Below are positions 26,601-37,876 of a stretch of 64,000 nucleotides of DNA, piece by piece (within the stretch, counting starts at the first letter, position 1; each line of letters opens with the position of its first letter). A program made the position numbers and the translations under genes. The notes beneath the pieces are model-generated. The model saw only the letters and a list, made by a program, of their open reading frames with translations, was not told where the DNA came from and did no database searches. This DNA is from Smittia aterrima (Eukaryota > Arthropoda > Insecta > Diptera > Chironomidae), in the NCBI GenBank assembly GCA_033063855.1, contig CP093829.1:15097537-15161536 (forward strand), given 5' to 3'.

Positions 26601-28485
26601 ACGAGAAATTTCTTTCCCTAAAGAAGTGTCCTCTCTATGTACAGTAAATTGAAGAAATATTTTAATCAAAGTGGAAAAAAAACAAAGAACAACTTTCTTC
26701 TTATTGAAACAAAAGCAATTAATAAAATGAAACTTTAATTAACATTAAACTCATTATTTGATATAAATATTTTACGAGCATTTTGTTTGCTGTTTCTATC
26801 AATTAAGACGTCGGAGCAAGACTTGTCGGCAACTGGAATCTTAAGCAATGAATAACAATAAAATAAAAATCTTTTGCGTTGTAAACTCTACTCTTCGTTC
26901 ACATTTAAGAGCATAAACAATGAAACTTTTAATTTAAACAAACAAAGTGCCTTCCTCAGACTTCTGCAAGTAATGTTTGCTTCATGAGTTCTCAGCAGTT
27001 GTTCCACAGCAGTTGCTTGAGCAACTTTCGAGGACTTTTTTTTTCTCGTGTTGTGCTTTCACTTCAACGAAGATTTATACACTACGTAATGATAATAATA
27101 ATTTAATGTTCTCTGAGACAGTACGAGAATTAGAAACGATCCTCAAAGTGATCCATAATGGGATTAAAGTTGATGACAAAACTCACGAAGCAGAAGTCAA
27201 AAACAAACAAGAAGGAAACACTTGCACAATATTGGTTCTTCCAATTTATCGAAATATATGTTTGGAGCATGGAATCGTAAAATTTATGACGCGGACGTGC
27301 AATAAAAGCTCGATAAACTCTTGTTGAAGCGTTTCCCAATGAGCGCTTCCAATTCTTTCGTCAATATCTGACTGGATCAATATCGTAACATCGCAGGAAT
27401 TTCTCGATTGCTGATGATGAAGCATTGTTGAGCTTCGATTAGCTCTTTGAGAAATCCAAAACTCAATAACCTGTTGCAACGAGAGAATCCAATCAAAATA
27501 GAAACTGCAGCGAAAAACATTATTAGGAAACATAAATTTTATTTCTTGTTATACGAGCACATAATAAATCTATTCGCCATCTCATTTAAACAGATTTCCT
27601 TCCATTTTGCTGCGCTCCGTCAGTGAAAAGTATAATTTATATGAGCAGCCTCGGGAAAGCTAATTTACATTCCTTAGGAAAAGTTCAAGGAGAAGTGTAT
27701 CAAAAAGATTTAAAACTTCCACTCGCTGGGGACTTTGTTCGCAAATAAAACTCTTCACCAAATTTTGATAAACAATTTTTCCGGTCTCAGCAATTTTCTC
27801 GCGCCCAAAACATTCATCGTCTGTTCTCGACTTGAAGGGTTGAAGCCAAGCAACAACAGTTGCGTGAAGGAAGGGAAAAACTTTAGCTTGACAGTAATTG
27901 AGAGCCGCTTGCTCTTCCGCTGAAGGTTCAAAAGATGTTGAGCTTATAAAATCTAATAATCAAGTCGCTTGTCAGTGAAAACATTTATATTTCATAAATG
28001 TTATAGCAATTAGAACTAAGAGGCTGAACGTCAAATTATTTTCTAAGTGTAAAATCCTTCCGAATCTAAATAATGCAGTGAAAGAAAAAACTCCCCTTCT
28101 TCAATCTAACTTCGGACAACATTTTAATTGCAAATTTATGTTAAATGTAAACTGAATGAGCTTTTAACATGCAAACTTAAGGCGAGAATAAACATAAATT
28201 TGCGATCCACATGGTACAGTAACCTGCATATATTCAAGTTTATGACTTCATACCTTCACTGTGTACACTTGGAAAATAAATAAATGCATTATTAATGCAC
28301 CGGAGTGGTGGAAGGGAAAAGAGGAAAGCAAACGATGTTTAAATGTAAATTGAAAAGTTGATGAGACTCTGGGGCTTTTGTGTTGCTGCCGCATTCTTCA
28401 CTAAAAGCAATCCGTGTAGGAACTGTTGGAATGAGTTTAAATAAATAAAGTATTAAAAGTTCAAGTTTTTAATCATAAACTTTTT
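23637..28485. other. Intergenic sequence with doubtful exon-like pieces near 24.8-25.7 kb
   Basis: The proximal part is presumably the neverland promoter. On the + strand at 24795-25680 there are several exon-like scraps: an open stretch after a CAG-type acceptor near 24787 ending at a GTATGT donor near 24861, a frame ending at a GTGAGT donor near 25310, and a short frame after TTTTTTTGGCAG near 25612. They do not join into one protein that I recognise. A small hairpin (ATCGCCTT/AAGGCGAT) sits at about 25241-25264. The rest shows nothing. Confidence 0.35.
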
Positions 28486-28922
28486 AGGGTTTTTCATCCG
28501 AAGGATGGAACACCCTATTGTGATCGCTTTGTCCGTGGTCCGACGTCCGTGATTGAGATAACTCGCGAACGCGATGAGCTAGCGAATTAATTTCTTCACC
28601 AGTCGATAGAGCATTTTAATAAGAAAAACAAGTTTTGAGGATTTTTGCTAGCTCATCAGGATCGGGCCCACGGGCGAAATAATTTTTCTCGTAAACGGAA
28701 GCACATTTTTGCTGTGACTTGTTCACAAGAAGTGATCAGCATGTTGAATCGAGTGCATGGATCTTATAGCTGACCAGATCTGGGTCCACCTCTTGCCAGC
28801 GCTAAGTGAAACTTATTTTCCTTTGGAGTTAGAGCTTCCATTTGTTCTCATGAAATGGGCAGCTATTTGAGTTAAGCGAAAGAATCTCAGAGCTGAACAG
28901 ATTTGGGTCCACCTCGGACCAG
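28486..28922. repeat. Foldback-headed repeat island, possible non-autonomous transposon
   Basis: The island begins with a near-perfect 14-bp hairpin: AGGGTTTTTCATCC (28486-28499), GA, then the opposing arm to ACCCT at 28516 (12 of 14 positions pair). A GTCCG-rich stretch follows (GTCCGTGGTCCGACGTCCGTG, about 28531-28551). Further on are two diverged direct copies of a unit of about 30 bp, at roughly 28769-28799 and 28891-28922, sharing the core GGGTCCACCTC. Base composition is richer in G+C than the surroundings. No coding frame for a transposase was found. Element boundaries, target duplication and class are undetermined. Confidence 0.45.
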
Positions 28923-31900
28923 TAAACCCAGTAAATCCAACTCCCTGTAACCAGTCCGACGGATGAAAACATTACGTCTACAGTAAGTTTGGTACGAACT
29001 GCTACTGCCACTTGTTTATAAAATGAAAACATTTTCTTCAATGTAAAAGCTTTTAAAAAATAATCTTTCATATTTCACTTCGTTGATTCTTTTTAACCAT
29101 CTCAGGAATCCTTTCTTCAGTGATAAATATATCAATATTGTGTGTAACACAATAGAAAGCTTTCGAATAAAAAAAAACATTTTCAAATCAAGATTAAAAA
29201 GCTCGAGAAAAGTTCATGGCTTTGCTTATGTGTATGTTCATATAAGCTTTTGTGTGTTTTATTTTTCAACGCAAGCCACCGCCGAACATAAATCATTCCT
29301 CCTCGTGAATTGAATGCTGAAATTAAACAAAAAAGCATATTCAGCATTAAATTTATGTTTTTTTGGCGCTTTGTCTCTTGGCCAATGTTTTTCGCTTTCT
29401 CATTGTTCCGAGCACAGAAAAATCGTTTAAAAATTGTTTAGGAACAACAATTGCGATATTCGCTCACATAAATCATAATTATTTCTTCCTTTGCTGCAGC
29501 ACAGCAGCGTCTCTCACATTCCCCTCAAAAAATGCTTTAAAGCAGACTTTAATGAGCTGGGAATTTCAACTTTAAAGACTTCAATTTTTAAAGTCCCTTG
29601 TGTGAAATGAAAGGTTTTGAGATGATTTGCATAAACAAGCGAATTAAGATTTTTACGACTAAAGCCTCATTAAATCCAGGACTCCAGCAAACAACGCTTT
29701 GATGAAGCACGTACCTTTATTTTGCTTTTTTTTTGTCATTAAATTTACCGTTGCCATCTGCTAGCTTGATATGATAAGTGCGCAATGTGCCATTAACTTC
29801 CTCGTTGAGAAGGTCTCAAGAGCTCATCTCATCTCAGCTAAGGAAGCGAAGAAAGTTCTCTTTTCCTCATTTACAAATCATTTCCTTGTAATTAATTATA
29901 ATTGCGTCATTATAAAGAATACAACAACATTTAAACTTTCCGCTCATTACGTAAATGAAATGAATATATTTCTAGAACTAAAAAATCAGCATAGAAGTGG
30001 TTTCTAAAGAGAAAAAAGAAGACCAACGAACATATTCTTTAAAGATTAAATAGTTGGAAATAGTTGGTAAGTTTTCATCAAAAGCTTTTTTTCCAATCTG
30101 GTGAATCAAATTTCCAGATTTACAGTTTCACGATTTTCGTATTTAAATAAATAGAAAATTTGCTTTTTAAACTAACTCAACTACTCTTGACAACATCAAT
30201 TTATTTTATTGTTATTCAAATTGAGAGCAGAAAAGCAAACTAACAAAGCAGTTTGCAAATGCATCATGTCAGGTTCCATTTCACTCGCTCTTACGACGTC
30301 GTTCCCATTTGAGAAGAATGGTAAACACGAGTATTGGAGAGCAAAGATCTAAGTACAGATCTAACAATGCAAACTGATGTTCGTCATGATGCAAACAGAA
30401 ACATTACGTGCATGAAAACAGCCGCGGAATGATTTATAATATAGTGAAACAAATTTTCTCGGTCGTGCCGTATTTTAGATGTTTGATGTCATTTGAAATG
30501 TCAGAACGGCATGGCTTCGTTATCAGAATCCCCTATTCGACTATCATATTTCATAGCTGCGAAGCTTACCGCACCACCCTAGCTTGTCTGTTTTCATGTT
30601 CCACCTCGAATCCATGTGCACCACTATTGTCTAGTTTATTTAAAGCTGTCAGAAAGGTGTTGTGCCATATTTTATGATGTTTCTGAATTTATTATGCGAT
30701 TTACATCGACCGTGTTGGTTTCATGTTGTTTTAGGCGTTTTCAAATTGCAACCCCTAAAATGTTCTCGATTATTTCCAACAATGAAGATAAATTATTTTG
30801 CTCATGTCGGAAAATTATGTTAGATGATAATACTTGAGAGGTATTCGATCACTCGAAATTCCCGCAGAATTGATTGAAATCATTGGACAAAGCCAAAAGA
30901 TGAGGTGTCTATCGAGTGTCCTGTTGATTCGAACTTTGATGTTGATGCTCTTCAGCATAATACTTAATGGCTTTATTGCCGCTAACAATAGCAAGAGCTT
31001 TGCCTGTTATTATCTCATTAAATCGATATTATCCTCGGAAGACTCGAGCAATAACAAAGCGCTCCTTAAAAGAACATTTTATCGATCTTGACATGTGAAA
31101 CCTTGCTTTGCGTTGTTGCTTCGCTTCATTTATGCTTTCCAACGAATTTACCAATTGTCGATTTAAATAAAATATTTACTCGCGAACAACGAATGTACTG
31201 ATTGAAAATGATGAATTCTGTAGGGAAATTTCAAGGGTATTGTGTTTACTCTTCAATAATAGATGAAATTGATTATTCATTTTTTCCCTGTCGAGTTGGC
31301 AATAAGAAAAGCTTCAATCTGGTGTTCGCAATGGCGAGGGTGGCTTATTCGCACGGGGCTAAATCAGTCGAACCCAACAAAAGAAAGGTGAAAATTTCAT
31401 TATCGATTTAATCAAGGGAGAGGAAAATGTTGTTGAACACAGAACTTTCGAACTTCGAAACAAATTCATTTTAGATATCCATTCATCATTTTAACTTTTA
31501 CCCGTAAACGTCATAATTCATCTCTTTCGCTGTAAAGTTATTGGAGGGAATAACTTATTCCATCAATCAATGAACTTGAACGCTTTCAAGAAAAAGTTTT
31601 ATTTCTCATTCTAAAAGTTTACAGCTTTTCCCGTTTTTAATTTTCGTTTTATTTGGGAGCAAAGGTTTGTGCGCCATGGTTACTTTGAGAAGCTATGGAG
31701 ATGCCACAAAAATTTTAATAATGAAGAACAAATATAATTTAAAAACTTCATGCAGGCTTAGACTGCATTCACAGTAAACACATTAATAACTTTGTGATCC
31801 TCGTGAAAAGCTATTTAACTTTGCAACTCTTCAACGGCAAACTTTTTTCTGATTTAAGAAAGTTATCACTAATTTCAAAGCTTTGCATCTTGAAACTTGG

Positions 31901-31981
31901 AAATAAAGTTTGTGCTAATCAAACTACATTTTGATACGAATAATTGAGAAACTTTTGCTTAGTCACCCAACGAGTAAGCAT
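28923..31981. other. Intergenic sequence downstream of Ir25a
   Basis: No supported gene. Three overlapping + strand frames at 30408-31091 are slightly richer than the surroundings. The last contains an ATG at about 30900 followed by a strongly hydrophobic leader and ends LLKRTFYRS, which could be a small secreted peptide, but there is nothing to anchor it. Ir25a 3' UTR occupies the distal end. Confidence 0.4.
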
Positions 31982-34900
31982 TTAAAAGCGAGCACGGAAA
32001 TTTCCAGCCTGCGGATAGCGAGACTTCAATGTGCTGTTTGAATTTGAGTTTGAACCAGTATCGATCAATCCACCGTGAGAAGCTGTGGATCCAAAACTGC
32101 TGGCGTTCTTCATGCTTGGTGCCTTCGAGAACTTTGTGCGGCCATCATCGTTCCCAACGATCTTTGGCATTTTGCGGAACTTGTAATACCAGAATTCGAA
32201 TGCCAATGTTATGCAAGCCAATCCAATTCCAACGAAGATGACGATGAAAACACCGCCAATGTTCGCAATTGAGATACCATCGGATTGATCTTCTGGCTTT
32301 TCACATTTTCCTGAGACATCATCTTTCTTCCACCACTTTTCCTTCAACTTTTCCAGATGCCGCTTGTTCAGCAACAAGAGAATTCTATAATGAGCTTGTT
32401 TAATCAAACAAAAATTAATAAGCAATTAAAATTAAATTACGCGTTGTTGAACTGATCCTTCAAGGGGGAACCTTGTTGAACGGCAACAGCATAAGGCTTT
32501 CGAGAAAACTCTTCTCCAACCATCTGCAAGTCGCAACTCGTCATAACTTGGTAACGAATATCAGTAGCATCGCCTAAGAAAGCAAAGCCAGCAGCGTTTG
32601 TTGAATTCCTAAGACAGATCCGAGTGTGCATAATTCATTTTGGATTTTCAAAATTATGTTCTACCTGACTCTTAAAACAGCTTCTTCCAACGAATTAGGC
32701 AATCCAGCTTCCTTCATTGCCTGAAACATCTTCGTATATTTATCGCTCACGGGATAATCCCACACTGCGAGTTTGCTTCTTTCAACAGGTGTCAACGAAT
32801 CGTTTAAGCTCATGTCTTTCCAGATTTCGTAGAAACGTTTTTCAATATCAGCCATTCGCTCAAAGTAAGTCATCGCAGACGAGCCGTTCAAAGGAGCGTA
32901 GAGAATCTTGTATTGTTTCGATAGATCGTCCAATGATTCAACTGGAGTGTCGAGTCGAGAAACGGTCAAGAAAGCAGCCAAATTCGCTGTGTAGCTCGCA
33001 ATGATAATAAATCTTAAAAGGAAACGAATTCATGATGAACGAGAAATATTGCGAGACAACTTAATACCCAAAGAGCCACCAAGTAGCAGCAACGAGCCGT
33101 CCTGATAAGTTCTTCGGGGCTTCGCCTAAATAAAAGAAAAACTCGTTAAAAGAATTGTTCAAGCAAACCTTCATCATCTCGCCACTTATAGTACGAACCT
33201 CCACCCTGGGGCGTTAACGAGGTCATGCAGAACCACAAGCATTCTTTCAATGTAAACTCTCGCTTTTCGTCGTCATCTTTGTACTTGTCGCGATTATTTT
33301 GATACGAGTAGGGACTGTACCTATCAAAAACCCACATCAAGAAACTGAAAGAGAGAGAGAGAGAGTGAGATATTGACTGAATTAGATTGATTTAACTTTG
33401 ATTTACCTTGTGAAGAAATAAGCCGCCAAGATGCAAAGCCACACATTTGTTTCCAGAACAGTCAAGAACTTGAAAAGTGAACTGGGTGAACTCGGTAACA
33501 CCATCTTCAACGATTAATTTAGTTAGAATCATTAAAGTTAATAAAACAAAAAATCGTTACCAAAATCGTGATTCCAACCAAATCATAATAAGGGACAGTA
33601 AAATCGATGACAGTTTCACGCTATGTTGACCAAAAATTAAAGAAAATTCATTCAAAAGTTTATTGTAAAAGCTTTTTCCTTGGGCGAGATCAAAGATTCA
33701 AGTTAAAGTGTCTTAAAGAGCCTTAAATTACCTCAGCCATGACAGACATGGAACCCAACCCGATATCAGCCTGAAGAGATTAAGGAAGGAAAATTGTTAT
33801 TTGATAAACATTTGCAGTTAGCAGTAAAACCTGTTTGTCAATTAGTTTGCGAACGACTCCGTTCCAATCTCCTTTATCGTCCATGTTGCCAAACTTTCCG
33901 TCTTCGACTTCCTTGATTTCATAATCAAAACCCACAATTTTAGCAATTTCATCAATTAGATCAATGCAATAGCCTTTGAAACCTTTTGGTGTGTTCTCGT
34001 CGCGGATAACAAAAGGAGCTTGTACCACTGTGTAGATGCGATAGACGGTGTTGGCCGTAAGGTTTTTCATTTCATCGATTGCATTGATTTTGAGCTCATT
34101 ATTTAGACCAGCCGTCCATGTTCCCAAGCCCTTTGTATTAACTGATGCTCCACCTCGAATCGTTACGGCATGAATGTCGGCTTCGAATTTCATAAAGCTA
34201 AAGCCGTTGAAAGGTTGCCCGGATTTGGGAAACTCAAAGGGCGCATAAGTTGGTTGTTCATTCACCTGTGAAAATTTCGAGAAAATCATTTTCATCTTCA
34301 TGAACTTAAATGCGAAAGCATTACGTCAACAAAGTACGAGCGCAAGTCAATTGTGTGTTCCGGCGAATTTGTTCCATCATACTCGTCACAGGTCAGGTAT
34401 TTCATATTTGGCGGCCATAATCCGTTTTGCAGAATGGATTTGATTGCCAGGAATGTCCTCAAGGCCAAATCGAAGTAGAATGCCGATTCGATTTCAGGTT
34501 CACTCTACAATAATAGTTGATTGTCTTTATAATTTTCATGAAATATCGATGACAATTACTTTTAAATTGTATGTCGTCTTCATAATTCCCAGCCGATCTT
34601 TGCTCCTTCCATCAGTCGTGGGACGGACAAACATGACAGTCGCATTATCGATGTTTGCGGTCAAGTCACCTTTCGATTCAGAAATCGCATGCCAGGCAAA
34701 GCTTCTTTCAAAATATTCCTTTTTCGCCGCCTCTGTCGAACGTGAAAGAATTTTTTTTCGTTCGAAAACAATAAATCAATATTTTGTTGGGGAATTATGC
34801 GTGACCAGCAATTTAGACAATCACACGAGGGTGGCGTATAGAATGGTCGTGGAAACATAGACACATGTCAGACAAAAAGGCGACAAAGTGTTAACTGAGT

Positions 34901-36267
34901 TTGGACACAGTGAAACTTTTGATAGAAGATTAACGATTAACATGGGAAACTCGTTTATGAATGAAGTGAATGAATTATAAACTCTTCACTCACCCAATAC
35001 TTTTTTGATTGATTCGAGACTTCCGAGAATGAAAAAGTTATTGATGTCCAAGTTTCGGAGTTTTGTAATTTGCTCGGTTGTTTCGCGGTCGCCTGCGATT
35101 GCTGTAATGACGTGTCTCGTTGGAATGTTCTGTAGAAGAGCTTTATACTTGTGGTCCACAACGAACGTATCATCGTACATTATGGCAGCGTTGGTGATGT
35201 TCATGTAGACTACAATTGCGCGAACTATTTCTGTGAGAATATCGCTCGGTGGCATAACCTGGAGCAAGTAGTTTTTCTTCTTGTCGTTGATATCTCGCCA
35301 TTGCCGCAAATCTCCCTCTTGACCGAACGAAGCACTGACCGTTGGGATTCCAAGCGCTGACGAAACAGATTTCACAGTTTCCGAAGAAACACCGGTCTTT
35401 GTGGTATCCAAAATCACGTGTGGAGGATTTCCAGCTTGTAAGCTTTCAGCATATTTCGTGCAAATAGCTTCAAGCAACCCTTTACTGTCTGTTCGATTCC
35501 CTTCGACGGCAACTACTTCCACACTCAATCCAAGATTAGGCGTTTTCTTGATATAGTTAACGGCCACGTCAACAGCTTTCTGGGCAATTTCGTTTCCCAC
35601 CTCATTGATGAATACTTTATGAAGAAGACAGAAATAATAAGAAAAATAAAACATTTGAGAAAGCTCAATGAAAGCTCTTTCATGTTTGATGATAAGCTTT
35701 TCGATGATTTACAATTAAACACCAAACGAATCCATCCAATGAACATAAAAGCAATTGAATAAGTTATCAACGATATTAAATCAAATCACTGCATCATAAA
35801 TATGCCCATGCCCAACGGGATTCAAAAAACATAAAAAATATATTTTCCGATTTTTTCTTCTTTTTCGAAATTTGGGTCGAGGCATTAAAAATTTATTTCC
35901 CAATAATCAGAATTGGAATCAAAAGATTTTCCATTCTTTGGAGCTAAAAATATCTTTTATGGCTTACGATGGAGAGAAGTTTAGGGAATTTCTGATCGTT
36001 CTGAAATGTTATAAAGTCGTAAGCATAAGTTGTTGCCTCACTTGCATGCAAATGCAATTTGTTGAGAGCTTATATCGTTTAATTTCAATAAAACTTATCC
36101 CATTAGCGTTAAAGCAGAGTTTTAACTAAAGTTTCCCTCGATTAATTGGCGTACTTACAAACATTAATGTTTTGACTGGTTTGACAGTTTAAGCTACGCA
36201 GAAGCGCCAAAATTGTCAGAATGAATATATTAAGCGATTTAATCCTTTCGTTTTTAAAAATGTTCAT
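31982..36267 (-). CDS. Ir25a: Ionotropic receptor co-receptor Ir25a
   Basis: Complete gene, 13 coding exons: 36159-36267, 34994-35614, 34560-34732, 34325-34504, 33831-34265, 33732-33770, 33561-33620, 33407-33504, 33199-33344, 33068-33125, 32665-33012, 32441-32608 and 31982-32384. This gives 945 residues, matching the fly protein's size. Ir25a is the broadly expressed co-receptor of variant ionotropic glutamate receptors in chemosensory, hygro- and thermosensory neurons. Exon 1 gives a signal peptide and QTSQNINV. Then come the amino-terminal domain (INEVGNE, LRQWRDIN), S1 (FKGYCIDLIDEIA), a 13-codon microexon (ADIGLGSMSVMAE), M1 (about 561-578), pore loop (CMTSLTPQGGG, to 621), M3 with SYTANLAAF (646-654), S2 with the co-receptor extra loop and its NDS glycosylation site (about 710), and M4 (855-876). 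Exon 9 may alternatively end at 33169, adding ten residues. Confidence 0.97.
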
Positions 36268-37014
36268 CACTGCACTTCACTGGTCGACTCTTTCACAACC
36301 GACCCGTAGAACTGATCAACAACGAATGCTCGTTACTCTCTCGAAAATCATTTATTTTATTATTTTCATGCGAGGAAAGCAGAACCGAGCTTTCACTTAC
36401 AAAGCTTTAAAGTCACACACGAATCAGTTCTTCGTACGTTTCTGGACATTGAATTGTATTGCAGGAATGTTTCCATAGTTATAATGACCAATATTTTCAT
36501 TTACTGTGTTCACTTTCTAACAAATAGATAAACATTGAACCTTGCTGGTGTGTAAATAACTTTAAGTAATTACCGATGAGCCGTAAGCTCTTGGATTTTT
36601 CAATTTCTTTTTGCTTTCAGCAATCTGAGTCAATGAAAATAAAGTTTAATAAGAGAAGCATTACGTATTAAAACTTAACGCTAAGATAACATTAATTATT
36701 CATATTTAATTAACCTCTGCTGTTTTAATTATAGAGCAATGATAAGCATTATCACCAGTAAAAGAAATATTCATCTCACTCCTGAGTGTGTTTGTCCCAG
36801 GTGTGACATATAAATTCTTTTGAATGCATATTTTACATTTTCTGCACAGAAATTTGAATGTAACGTCGGGACTGTACACGAAATCACGTTATCTTCTGAA
36901 TGAAACCTGTTTCCGCTATTAAAAATGCACAAACTTTGAAGAGAACCAGATTTGAGATCATTTAAAGCATTGCAAATGTTAGTTCAACGAACCAATTAAA
37001 ATTCATATTTTGGG
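36268..37014. other. Intergenic region between divergent Ir25a and a secreted-protein gene
   Basis: About 750 bp separating the Ir25a start (-) from the TATA-like box of the next gene (+). It should contain both upstream control regions. AT-rich, with no open frame of note and no recognised factor site that I would defend. Confidence 0.45.
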
Positions 37015-37050
37015 TATTTAAGAAGGTTTTTAGTGAAGCTCGATGCCAGT
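37015..37050 (+). promoter_or_regulatory. TATA-like box and initiator of the Ala/Thr-repeat gene
   Basis: TATTTAAG at 37015-37022 and CCAGT at 37046-37050 are spaced about 31 bases, as in insect TATA/Inr promoters. The implied 5' UTR is roughly 75 nt before the ATG at 37123. Strong TATA promoters are common for abundantly secreted tissue-specific proteins, which suits the gene downstream. Confidence 0.45.
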
Positions 37051-37122
37051 TTACTCTGAGATCTTGATTAAAACTGTAACAAAATATTGTTTAAAATAAA
37101 GAATTTAGTTGTTCAATTAAAA

Positions 37123-37876
37123 ATGTGGAAAATTGCAAGTGTCATGATTATCTTTGTTGCGGTCGTGCAGGCTGCTCCACCTCATCACAATTTGTTGGAA
37201 AGTTCCAACAAAGATGTTAGACGGCTCGGTCAGCTTATTATTGAGTTAGTTGAAATCATCGAGAGAGGTTGAAAAGAAAAAAGAAGAAAAGATGAATAAG
37301 AACTAAACATATTCCTTTTTAGTTGCTGTCAAGGAGGATTCGAAAAACGTTAACCTATCCGAGGAGCTGGTTGAAGAAGCAAACGAACTTGAAGATCTTC
37401 GTGGAAACCATGCTTCTCTTCTTCAAAGGATAAGCACGAGACTTCCATCACTTTATCAGAAACTTCAAAATAAATTTACGCCAACAACAGGTTTGAATAT
37501 AAAATCTTTCTTATCAACACAATTGAGGTTAAATTTGTGTGATATAATGTGTAGAACAATATTTTGCGCTATGTACTTATATAAATAACGATTCAGCCAA
37601 GTTTGAAATCTAATCACAGCCATATCAATTTGGATTTTTACTTTAAATATTTTTACAACAGCAGCAACTCCAGCAACAGCAGCGACTCCAGCAACAGCAG
37701 CGACTCCAGCAACAGCAGCGACTCCAGCAACAGCAGCGACTCCAGCTACAGCAGCAACTTCAGCCTCAGCAGCGACTCCAGCCACAGCTGCGACTCCAGC
37801 AACAGCAGCAACTCCAGCAACAGCAGCGACTCCCGCAACAGCAGCAACTCCAGCTGCAGGCAATGGAAAGAAATAA
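37123..37876 (+). CDS. Small secreted protein with Ala-Thr-Pro mucin-like C-terminal repeats
   Basis: Three exons, 37123-37267, 37323-37490 and 37662-37876, giving 175 residues with matching phases. I do not recognise a family. Residues 1-17 form a clean signal peptide (MWKIASVMIIFVAVVQA) with cleavage likely before APPHH. Residues 18-100 are a charged, probably helical region (VNLSEELVEEANELEDLRG, ISTRLPSLYQKLQ). Exon 3 is almost entirely an 18-nt tandem repeat encoding the hexapeptide ATPATA, ending AAGNGKK. Ala/Thr/Pro repeats of this kind are typical O-glycosylation substrates, as in salivary mucins, silk-associated or peritrophic proteins. The start codon was chosen because it begins the signal peptide; an in-frame upstream TTG is not credible. 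The upstream TATA box and small size fit a gland-specific secreted product. Function is unknown. Confidence 0.72.
37662..37855 (+). repeat. 18-bp coding minisatellite
   Basis: About ten copies of an 18-bp unit, roughly GCAACAGCAGCGACTCCA, fill exon 3 of the secreted Ala/Thr-repeat gene. Copies differ mainly at third positions (GCA/GCG, CAACTCC/CGACTCC) and one unit near 37755-37780 is diverged (encoding SAS). The opposite strand is also open through the array, as expected for a triplet-periodic repeat, and is not a gene. Copy number is likely polymorphic. Confidence 0.85.

Noticed and set aside
34661..34864. Minus-strand frame of 67 codons inside Ir25a
   Set aside because: It overlaps Ir25a exon 3 out of frame. 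The correct frame there reads EYFERSFAWHAISESKG and matches Ir25a.
35525..35770. An ATG at 35744-35746 with a short hydrophobic stretch as the Ir25a start
   Set aside because: It would give only a 10-residue leader. The exon at 36159-36267 provides a full signal peptide and the expected QTSQNINV residues, and joins exon 2 in the correct phase.
37662..37855. Possible CRISPR-like or satellite array
   Set aside because: There are no spacers: units are contiguous 18-mers in coding phase within an exon of a eukaryotic gene.
37465..37863. Minus-strand frame of 132 codons made of Ala/Val/Gly repeats
   Set aside because: It is the antisense reading of the 18-bp coding repeat. The plus strand has a signal peptide, splice sites and a stop, whereas this frame has no start context.
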